Source: an uncultured Collinsella sp. (GTDB taxonomy: Bacteria > Actinomycetota > Coriobacteriia > Coriobacteriales > Coriobacteriaceae). From it: 64,000 nt of DNA. Below the pieces are notes generated by a model. It did no database searches. It was given only the letters and a program-made list of their open reading frames with translations, and had not been told where the DNA came from. A program made the position numbers and the translations under genes. Positions 18,599 to 26,161 of the stretch are shown here, piece by piece (position 1 is the first letter of the stretch; every line of letters starts with the position of its first letter). The stretch is from NCBI GenBank assembly GCA_900756765.1, contig CAAELE010000017.1, positions 1 through 64,000 on the forward strand, written 5' to 3'.

Positions 18599-18799
18599 TC
18601 AGCGGATGCCGAGCTCATACTCCCGCTCGCGCTCAATATCATTCAGGTACTCATAATCTTCGGAGCTAAGCTCTAGATCATCTTGAGCGAACATGTAGTT
18701 CTCGGCCTTAGAACCAATACTGTAACCGCAGATGGTATTGAGATCGATGTGGTCGGTATTGTTGTTGTAAAGGGGGAAAATTCTGCTGGTCACGCTCAA
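18599..18799 (-). CDS. Small acidic hypothetical protein
   Basis: Frame of 66 codons, rich in Asp, Glu, Tyr and Asn (LSSEDYEYLNDIEREREYE). The start is TTG 18799 or GTG 18793, with AGAGG upstream of both. The A+T content is above that of its neighbours. No family recognised; it may mark the left edge of the accessory island. Confidence 0.4.
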   Translation of the reverse strand: MSVTSRIFPLYNNNTDHIDLNTICGYSIGSKAENYMFAQDDLELSSEDYEYLNDIEREREYELGIR

Positions 18800-18946
18800 G
18801 TACCTCTCAACATAAACTGAAAACTCGTTTGCTTGGTCTCTATTTGAGACCCCATCTGATGTGCTATGGCTGCAGTATATGTTCTCCGCTTTTACAATGC
18901 AAGCCTAATTTCAAAAAGTTCTAGGAGCGATAATTGCGCAACACCA

Positions 18947-20842
18947 TCACTTGTCGCCACTGCCATCCTCCACCGCGCCCTCACGCGCAGCGCACTCGTT
19001 GAGATACTTAACTGGAATCGGCCACACGGACGGAGCCTTATAGCGCGAAAGGCCTATGTTGGCCAGCTGAACTAACAACTCAGACAAATCATCGCCGTCG
19101 AGAACCTCAATCGAACGCACGTGAACCGCAGTCGCCATATCCTCCTGGGTGCCGTTGTTGACGCCCACAAAATAGCAAGGCTTGCCCGCACGCTCGAACG
19201 TTCCAATGCCGTAATAAGGCGAGTTGTAGCTCTCGAAAAACTTCTTCTTACGCCCTGCTTTGCCTGTGAGCTGATGCTCGCCCACCAGGGCCATAAAGTT
19301 GTTGGAAAACGTCGTCAGACCTGTATCCCGCACGCGTGCAAGCATAGACCGCCCGTCCGCATGCACGTCAAAGACATAGGCACCCTTATCGAGCTTGCCA
19401 TCCGCGGTCAGCAGATCGAGCTCCATCTCGTCCTCGGGACCATCCTCTGCCGAATGTGAGGCATAGCGCATGCCCCCATCCGCGCCAATCGCCAACGTAG
19501 CAATACGCGAATCCAGCTCAATCTTGTCCTTTGCTTTATGCGGTACATCGACTAAGCCACACACCGTTACCGACTCAATATCCAAAGCGTCAAGGTCAAA
19601 CGCCGTCACCTGCTCGTCGACAACATCCTGCTTTACCAGCAGTTCTTTGAGCATGGCGCCCAGGATCGTCTCTTGCGCGTTGCGATCCTTTTGCTTTGGC
19701 GCCGCCTTAAACAGTGGCTCGCACACATCCGGCGTCACGTGCTGTTCCACCACGCCGGCATGCAAGGCATAGCCATCGTCCTCGGCAGCTTCATTGGGCA
19801 CAACGACAAGGTTCAGCGCCCGCGAATCAACTGTCCTTCCGCCATACGATGCGCGAACGCCCCACGAGGAATCGTTAAGTCGATCGGCCAGCCGGCGCGC
19901 CACTTCGGCAAGCCCATTACGCGCAAACGACACCACAATTCGCCGCCCCGCCATGCGCTCCGCAACCACGCGCGCGTACTCATCGCCCTTGAGCACCTCG
20001 TAGAAACTCTTGCGCGGGTATTCCATGAGCGTCACCCGGGCGAAGTCGCTGTAACGGCGTTCGAGAATCTGCAGCTCTCGATACAGAATGCCCTTCTTGG
20101 TATAGGCGACCTTGTCCGCCTGGGCCGAGAACGTCAGATCACGGCGCTTGGACGGCTTGTCGCCCCTGGCGCGACGCAGGATGTACTCGTCTTTTTGTTC
20201 GTGGGCAAGCACCATCGTCGCCACGGGCGATAGCCTGTAGCCCACTTGGCTCTTAATCTTCTCGAGCTCTTTCTCGTCACCTTGTGCCCTGCCAATAAGC
20301 ACACGGCGCTTGGTAAACGTTCGAATCTTAAGATCGAAGGTGCAATCCTCATCAATAACGATTTCAACCGTTTCGATCTTGGCAGGTCCCCTTCCGTCGC
20401 TTTCGACAGCATCGCGGCGGGCACCCTTGGCGCTAATGACATACAGGTGCCCGGTGTCATTGGGAACCTCGTCCTCAATCCCCTCAAACTGAGAGCAGGA
20501 GTTGAACAGCAAACGGAGTGCAACGTAATCGTCCAACTCGTTCCAATTAGCTTTAATCGGAACCACCTGCTCCTGATAAAGCGAGGCATTAAGATCGCCC
20601 GTCTGCGCGCCCGCCTTAACCATCAAAAAGACGCGGTTGTCTGCAAGCTGCGTGAGCGCCACGACCTTGCCCGTCTGGCACACATCGGCCATAAAGTTCG
20701 CCACGGCATGCTTACCAGCATCGCCTACGTTGCACCAAAAGACCGAGTAGCGCTCCTCAGCAGCAGCGGCATCGAGCTGCAACACGAGCTCTGATACGGC
20801 GATGTCTCCCAAACCGCACGGCTGGTTATGCTTCGATTGCAC
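18947..20842 (-). CDS. DdmE-like Argonaute-family protein (putative)
   Basis: Protein of 631 residues, the second gene of a two-gene operon with a helicase-nuclease; its GTG start lies inside the end of that gene (17-base overlap, GGAGG upstream). Features suggest a divergent MID-PIWI protein: a Rossmann-like strand-helix segment (RRIVVSFARNGLAEVARRL ... ALNLVVVPNE), a QHVTPDV region followed by a conserved helix (ILGAMLKELLVK), and the terminal RYKAPSVWPIPVKYLNECA, which resembles the closing segment of PIWI domains. I see no clear DEDX catalytic tetrad, as in guide-binding but inactive DdmE. Size (VcDdmE is about 680) and gene order fit DdmDE. The assignment is by architecture, not by search. 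Confidence 0.6.
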   Translation of the reverse strand: MQSKHNQPCGLGDIAVSELVLQLDAAAAEERYSVFWCNVGDAGKHAVANFMADVCQTGKVVALTQLADNRVFLMVKAGAQTGDLNASLYQEQVVPIKANWNELDDYVALRLLFNSCSQFEGIEDEVPNDTGHLYVISAKGARRDAVESDGRGPAKIETVEIVIDEDCTFDLKIRTFTKRRVLIGRAQGDEKELEKIKSQVGYRLSPVATMVLAHEQKDEYILRRARGDKPSKRRDLTFSAQADKVAYTKKGILYRELQILERRYSDFARVTLMEYPRKSFYEVLKGDEYARVVAERMAGRRIVVSFARNGLAEVARRLADRLNDSSWGVRASYGGRTVDSRALNLVVVPNEAAEDDGYALHAGVVEQHVTPDVCEPLFKAAPKQKDRNAQETILGAMLKELLVKQDVVDEQVTAFDLDALDIESVTVCGLVDVPHKAKDKIELDSRIATLAIGADGGMRYASHSAEDGPEDEMELDLLTADGKLDKGAYVFDVHADGRSMLARVRDTGLTTFSNNFMALVGEHQLTGKAGRKKKFFESYNSPYYGIGTFERAGKPCYFVGVNNGTQEDMATAVHVRSIEVLDGDDLSELLVQLANIGLSRYKAPSVWPIPVKYLNECAAREGAVEDGSGDK

Positions 20843-23800
20843 GGCCGATCGCCTCCATCATCTCCAAATTGATTGCACCGTCGGCGGCCATATAAGGAAC
20901 GGAGAACACAGTCCCCTCGGCATCGAGTGCCTTGGGCACGCACTCAAGCGCTGCCTCATCAGCCAAAACGTTGACGATTAGCAGGCGTTTCGCCCCAACC
21001 TTTTGAGCCTTCGCCCTAAAGCGCTCGGCATCCGACGCCTCGCGACCGTCGCGAACATAAGCGATATAGGCACCGATGCGATAGTGCTTAAAATCGATCC
21101 ATACCCCGGTCGTGTTGTCAGCAGCATCGAGCACCTCAAAGTCGCCACCTGTCTCGGCGTGTGCCGCATCGCCACGCGTAAGCGAATAGCGGCCGTCGTA
21201 ATATGCCTCAAAGATTGCCCTTCCGGCAGATTCTCCCAGCTCACCCAGGTAGACCGCCTGGAACATATAGGGCGTCATGTGCGCCGTCGCCGCCGGCTGC
21301 AGCGTTGTGGGCACCCCGTCGCTCGACCAACGCTCACGCACTTCGCGAATTGACAGCAGCTCGGGTACGCGCGCCGCCGCCTGGCTCACCTGGCGAACCG
21401 TCGCGCCCTTTAAGCCCTCCTTGCAGTGGCAACGATCCTCCAGACGAGCAGCAATCTGCTCGACGGGCTCACCATCGTAGCTAGGGAATTCAAAGTGCGG
21501 CACCTTGCATGCCCCGCCTTCTGCATAGGCATAGCCATTTGCAGCATGCGACATGCGCAGCGCGGTACTCCGGCGCTCTGGGTATTGCGCGAGATCTTCC
21601 CACGGCAGGCAAAAATGATGCAGATAAAAGTCGCGCTCGCCATCAAAAGCAGCGAGATCTTCGTCCCCGGCGTTTAGCGAGGTAACTTTCCACGCCAGCT
21701 TTTCGTGCTTTTGCTTGGCAAGGTTGTTCCTAAAGGCGGCAAGGTTCTGCTGCTTAACGGCAGCGTGTTCCTTGTTGTCCGTCATATGGTTGTTGGCAGC
21801 GGCGCAGGCACCAACCACCTGCTCAAGCTCGTAGCCCATCGGCAAATCATGCAAGAACGAAAAGTTGCAATCGTTCGCAATCTCGCGGTCGAGCATCACC
21901 TGCACGCAAGGCATCTTTACACTCGTGCGCATCAGGCGACCCACAGCCTGTGCCACAATGCGAGCGCCTTCGACCTGATAAGAGAGGGTGTCGCGCACCG
22001 GCAGGCTCTTATTAACGCCAGATAGAAGCATCCGTACGTTCCGGCGCTTTTGAGTAAACGGAACCTCGCCGCGCGCTACCAGTTCCTCCTGCTCCACCAC
22101 GCCAAGTAGCGCCTGCTGGACAAACTTATTTGAGTTGATCTCCACTCCCCAGGTCAAACGACTTGTGGGCGACTCGATATATAAGAAATCAAGATCCATC
22201 TTGGGGCGACGGTCGACATTTTCAAAGCCGCAATCGACCTGATGAACCATGTCGCACAGATTCTCCGGCACCTTGTATTTGAGATTCTTGGAAAAGCCAC
22301 CGGCCGAAAGATTGATAAACATCAGGGTCGGCTGGCCCAGCTCGAGACGTTTTTGAGCGCCACGCCAACCTGCATCCCATTCCGCAGCGTTAAAGCACGG
22401 CACCATGTCCTTGGCGGCCTCAAGCGATTTCTCGTACGACATCTCGGGGCACTTGACGTTTCTAATCACCAGCTCCGCGACAATCTCGCGCGCAAGATCC
22501 AGCGCCAGACTATTGAATTCGCCATGGTTTCCCATGTGGCGCGTTGTAAAGATGGCTCCTGCCTGATGCTCGTTGCGCGCCACGCCAAGCGCCCAAGTGC
22601 TCGCGGCGACGAGCGTTTTGCTTAGGCGCTTCAGTTCAAACTCGATGCTCTTAACGTCGCTTGTGCCCACCCTGTCGGCAATCTTTAAACGCAGACGCAC
22701 CGCAAGCCCTTCGCTCACGCCGACCTGGTCAAAGAACTCCATCACGCGCTCGTACGTCTCGTCGGGCGATACGATGGCTCCACCAAAGGCGCCGCCTGCC
22801 AGCGCGACCATGCCGGCAATTTCCTTGGACTCATCCACCCAGGCAATATCGACGTCGTACTCCTTCGCAGCCTGTTTGTTAAACAGCTTAGTCTGTCGCA
22901 CGATTTCCTGGTTGAGCTCGCCAATCCAAGCGTCCTTGCGAACCACGCCATGAACCTCGTCAAGGTAATCGAGGTTGAAGTTTTTGACGGTCGGCGCACT
23001 CCATGTTGCGCTCATGCACACGCAAGGCGCTTTGGCGGCAATGGAGGCAAGGTAGGCCTCGGGCATGCGCTCAATGCCGTGGCTGGTTAGGTACGTGGTA
23101 AACATGTGCTCGATGGTGGTTTCCATCACTAGATAATCGACACCACGCGCATACATCGAGTCGTCGGCGGCATCGATCTCGTCATTCTTGCGATCTTTAA
23201 AGAACAGCGCCAGCATCAACGAATCCCAAAAATACTTCTCGCTGGTCTGGTTGTTCCTAATGCCCAGGGCATCGATGATGTTCTTGCGCGAAAGGTCGTC
23301 CTTGTACGAAATGCTGCCGTAGTACAGCTTGTCCATAAGCGTGGCGCAACGGGCGAGATGACCCACCACCATCCTGACCAGACCGCGTGCACGACGCACC
23401 GCCTTGCTGACGGTTTGCTGCCCACTCCCTCCACGAGTGATAATCATATTGCGAGCACCGCCCTCATTGAGTTTGAAGCGCAACGGATTCGCCGAGTTGT
23501 CGCCCACCGAAATATCGTCGCTGCCAAACAGATGTCGACCGGAGAGCTGCTCTTCTTTCGCCTCGTCAGACAGCGCAAAAGGCGGACGCAGTTTCATGTC
23601 CTTAATACAAGAGGCGAGTGCCTTTTGAATTTTCTTGGCATCCTTGGCGATTTCTTCGGCATCTTCCTCTACGCTCGCCCGCGAAACCCTGTTCCTCTCG
23701 GCGTTTGACCCTTTGTGATCGCCCGACGTGGAAGCGTGCGTATAGACCGCCATCCATTGATCTCGATTCCCCAGTAGCAAGGGGTCCACCACACCGCCGT

Positions 23801-24758
23801 TAAAATGACGATCGAGGATACGCAATACTTCGTCCGGTTGAAACGTCACGGGATCGTCTGTCAGCGTCGACAGTATGTCGGCCTTCATGTGGTCGATTTC
23901 ATCAAAGATAAACAGGCCCTTCTCGGCAGCCATTGCGTTAAAGAGCACAACGCCTGCACCGGTCACTGTATCGATCCTATTGATGAGCTTTTGCGGCGTC
24001 AGGGCAATCACATGCGGTATGCTCTCGTCATTGAGCAGGGCAGACGGCCAAATCTGGGGGATCACCTCCATGCCGCGCGTGATGTTTTTGAGCTCGTGGC
24101 TCACAGCCCAACGCAAGCTCGCATCCGCCGACGATAGCTTGTCGCGAAGGGCGGGGGTCAAACGGTCTGCAACACCTCCCAGACGATTTCGAGTGTCAAG
24201 GATGCCCAAAAGGTCATCGGCGATCTCCATCGCGTTGCCCCACGCTCGCTTAATGATGCGATGAGAGCTCTCGTCGTCCGCCTCGATGGGACACGGAATG
24301 TCGCGCACGCCCACGGCGCCCTTACCGCGCGTAGTCTCAATCCAATGCAGGATGTTATCGCCCGCACGCGGAAGATCGAACACCATGCGCTGCGCGGCAT
24401 CGCCATCCATGCCCTGTTCAACCAGCAATTTGCGCACGCTCGCAACGTAGTTGTCGCGGTTGTCCTTACCCGGCACCACAAACACCAGGTAACGACGGCC
24501 CGGGCACTTGTTAAAACAGCCCGAATCGTCCCAGCCACCGGCGATGAGGTCGGCTGTGACCTGCTCGGCCGTATAGTTTTTACCCGAGCCCGTCGTGGCG
24601 CCCAAAAAGTACAGGCCATTGTTGCCCTGATCCTTGGGGGCAAACAGCGCACGCTCAAAAAACTCGCGCATCGCCTTTTGACGTGCAAGATAGGGAGCGA
24701 GCTCCTTGTCGTCCGCAGACGACGGATTCGATTGGCAGTTGAGATCCCACATAGCCAT
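20826..24758 (-). CDS. DdmD-like SF2 helicase-nuclease (putative)
   Basis: Protein of 1310 residues. Helicase motifs: Walker A GATTGSGK (53-60), DEID (286-289), motif III CMSATW, and motif VI QAVGRLMRT. The last 120 residues form a PD-(D/E)XK-like nuclease: FEVLD near 1207-1211, then WIDFKHY with Asp1222 and Lys1224. ATG 24758 has GGAGG at good spacing. In DdmDE, guide-loaded DdmE recruits DdmD, which unwinds and degrades plasmid DNA; the same helicase-plus-C-terminal-nuclease design and operon order are seen here. No HD domain or cas neighbours, so it is not Cas3. A DinG-type pPIWI-RE system is the main alternative. Confidence 0.7.
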   Translation of the reverse strand: MAMWDLNCQSNPSSADDKELAPYLARQKAMREFFERALFAPKDQGNNGLYFLGATTGSGKNYTAEQVTADLIAGGWDDSGCFNKCPGRRYLVFVVPGKDNRDNYVASVRKLLVEQGMDGDAAQRMVFDLPRAGDNILHWIETTRGKGAVGVRDIPCPIEADDESSHRIIKRAWGNAMEIADDLLGILDTRNRLGGVADRLTPALRDKLSSADASLRWAVSHELKNITRGMEVIPQIWPSALLNDESIPHVIALTPQKLINRIDTVTGAGVVLFNAMAAEKGLFIFDEIDHMKADILSTLTDDPVTFQPDEVLRILDRHFNGGVVDPLLLGNRDQWMAVYTHASTSGDHKGSNAERNRVSRASVEEDAEEIAKDAKKIQKALASCIKDMKLRPPFALSDEAKEEQLSGRHLFGSDDISVGDNSANPLRFKLNEGGARNMIITRGGSGQQTVSKAVRRARGLVRMVVGHLARCATLMDKLYYGSISYKDDLSRKNIIDALGIRNNQTSEKYFWDSLMLALFFKDRKNDEIDAADDSMYARGVDYLVMETTIEHMFTTYLTSHGIERMPEAYLASIAAKAPCVCMSATWSAPTVKNFNLDYLDEVHGVVRKDAWIGELNQEIVRQTKLFNKQAAKEYDVDIAWVDESKEIAGMVALAGGAFGGAIVSPDETYERVMEFFDQVGVSEGLAVRLRLKIADRVGTSDVKSIEFELKRLSKTLVAASTWALGVARNEHQAGAIFTTRHMGNHGEFNSLALDLAREIVAELVIRNVKCPEMSYEKSLEAAKDMVPCFNAAEWDAGWRGAQKRLELGQPTLMFINLSAGGFSKNLKYKVPENLCDMVHQVDCGFENVDRRPKMDLDFLYIESPTSRLTWGVEINSNKFVQQALLGVVEQEELVARGEVPFTQKRRNVRMLLSGVNKSLPVRDTLSYQVEGARIVAQAVGRLMRTSVKMPCVQVMLDREIANDCNFSFLHDLPMGYELEQVVGACAAANNHMTDNKEHAAVKQQNLAAFRNNLAKQKHEKLAWKVTSLNAGDEDLAAFDGERDFYLHHFCLPWEDLAQYPERRSTALRMSHAANGYAYAEGGACKVPHFEFPSYDGEPVEQIAARLEDRCHCKEGLKGATVRQVSQAAARVPELLSIREVRERWSSDGVPTTLQPAATAHMTPYMFQAVYLGELGESAGRAIFEAYYDGRYSLTRGDAAHAETGGDFEVLDAADNTTGVWIDFKHYRIGAYIAYVRDGREASDAERFRAKAQKVGAKRLLIVNVLADEAALECVPKALDAEGTVFSVPYMAADGAINLEMMEAIGRAIEA

Positions 24759-24891
24759 GGTCAAACCTCCGATTTAGTTGTTACACGTGTTTGATACCAT
24801 CCCGTGCGGACAAAACTCGCGCTGGGCGGTCAAGGCGGCGGCGTCCATGCCGCTTGAGAGAAGAAAGAAAGGAAAGAGGAGCAGTCAGCGA

Positions 24892-25076
24892 CTACTCGCA
24901 CGAAGCGAGCAGTTTCTTAAGATCGCACTCCAACGCCTCGCGCTCTTTGGCATCGATCACTGCAAGGGCGACACGCATCAGGGATGCATCGGCGGCAGAC
25001 TCCTGAACCTGGTCGGGGCGCTTGCTAAAGCTTTTCCCGGCAGCCTTCCGATCGGTCGCGCCGTTCAGTGCGGTGG
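24892..25076 (-). pseudogene. Short frame without a normal start, possibly frameshifted
   Basis: A coding-looking stretch of about 60 residues (KSFSKRPDQVQESAADASL ... AKEREALECDLKKLLASCE) ending at 24892. It has no ATG, GTG or TTG in frame after the preceding stop; only a CTG at 25068 is available, without a ribosome site. A -1 shift at the end of the 25077-25517 gene would fuse the two into one protein of about 205 residues. Either a decayed or frameshifted C-terminus, or a gene with a rare start. Confidence 0.35.
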
Positions 25077-25517
25077 CTAAAGATTGTCATCGGACTTTGC
25101 GCTGGCTTTGGCCGCCTCTTCGCCCGCGATCAGGTCCTTAACCGTTATATACGCACTGTACGTAGCATCCTCGATCTTTTCCAAAACATCATCAGGGTCG
25201 CAAGTGCCCCAAGTTTCTTCGAGGACTCGAGCCAATCCCCAAGCAGCGCTGAGCAGGACGTCAACGTCCTTTAGATCTAAATGATCGACCGTAAAGGGAT
25301 AGTCCGCGCACTCCAGTAGATACGTGTCAACTGCGCCAATTGCCTCAGCCACGTATGGCTCAAGATCGCAATGGGGTTGGAGGGCGCACAGCGCCTTGTG
25401 CGGATCGGTCGGCTCGATCCAATACAGCGTTGTCGCATCCTCGCATTTCTCGAGCGGATAACGCTCAACCGCCTTCTCCCAACTTTCATACCAAGGATCG
25501 GCATCGCCGTCCGTCAT
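25077..25517 (-). CDS. Acidic hypothetical protein
   Basis: Protein of 146 residues, strongly acidic and Trp-containing (DPWYESWEKAVERYP, YWIEPTDPHKALCAL), mainly helical by composition, with a Lys/Ala tail. No family recognised. It lies upstream of the helicase-nuclease gene in the same direction, about 320 bases away, and may belong to that transcription unit. Its stop runs into a further frame at 24892. Confidence 0.5.
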   Translation of the reverse strand: MTDGDADPWYESWEKAVERYPLEKCEDATTLYWIEPTDPHKALCALQPHCDLEPYVAEAIGAVDTYLLECADYPFTVDHLDLKDVDVLLSAAWGLARVLEETWGTCDPDDVLEKIEDATYSAYITVKDLIAGEEAAKASAKSDDNL

Positions 25518-25565
25518 CGACCTGCAAAGATCAATCGCCGCAGAAACAGTCGCACACGAGCATCT

Positions 25566-25697
25566 CTAACTGGCGCCTTTCCTAAAATCATCATTGAGCT
25601 CGTCGTCGCCAGACAGCCTCGCCTCCATGATCAGAAACGGGCCGTCATCATCTGTAATGCTCATGGGATAGTTGTCACATTCGTAGTACGGATACAT
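25566..25697 (-). CDS. Very small hypothetical protein
   Basis: Frame of 43 codons starting at ATG 25697 with GGAG five bases upstream (MYPYYECDNYPMSI). Acidic (DDDG, GDDELNDDF) and Tyr-rich. The longer in-frame extension upstream overlaps the neighbouring gene and has no ribosome site. Function unknown; part of the cluster of small genes ahead of the DdmD-like gene. Confidence 0.4.
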   Translation of the reverse strand: MYPYYECDNYPMSITDDDGPFLIMEARLSGDDELNDDFRKGAS

Positions 25698-25725
25698 TTT
25701 GTCTCCAATCAACCGTTCGGTCACA

Positions 25726-26052
25726 TTAACAAGCAATATCAAAACCGCGCTCACGCGGAGGGTTGTCGTCCTCGATCCATTCGAGCCCGTCGTTCTCATC
25801 GATTCCGGCATCGGGGACTGACGACCATCTGAACTCGAAACCAAGCTGGTCAAGCTCATCGACTCGCTCACTGATTACTCCGTACGCATCCAACGCATTC
25901 TCGAAATCCTCCGAAGACACATAGCCGCGCTCGCACTGCTTGCGCATCTGGTGCAAACGACCCATGGCGGCAGCGATGATCTCGCGAAGAACGATAACCT
26001 CGCGCTCGCATACATCGATGTTTCCTTTGTTGAGCTTGATGCAATCGGACAT
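25726..26052 (-). CDS. Small helical hypothetical protein
   Basis: Protein of 108 residues from ATG 26052 (GGGAGG five bases upstream). Helical and charged (CEREVIVLREIIAAAMGRLHQMRKQCERGYVS...), likely a coiled coil, with an acidic Trp-containing tail. It is the first gene of the minus-strand run leading to the DdmDE-like pair and is divergent from the 720-residue gene at 26162. No family recognised; a regulatory or accessory role is only inferred from position. Confidence 0.5.
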   Translation of the reverse strand: MSDCIKLNKGNIDVCEREVIVLREIIAAAMGRLHQMRKQCERGYVSSEDFENALDAYGVISERVDELDQLGFEFRWSSVPDAGIDENDGLEWIEDDNPPRERGFDIAC

Positions 26053-26161
26053 AACGGCCTCCCTGGTTTTAAGCCTTTTCGCTTGATTCCATTGAACAGC
26101 CGCAAACAGCCGCGTAATATGACTTTTATCGGGTTTTAAATTTTGGCTGTTTGGAGCATTA

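Noticed and set aside
20826..24758. Cas3 or other CRISPR helicase
   Set aside because: No HD nuclease domain, no cas genes or array nearby; the nuclease-like domain is C-terminal.
18947..24758. pPIWI-RE three-gene system
   Set aside because: Kept only as an alternative: the nuclease is fused to the helicase and there are two main genes, which fits DdmDE better.
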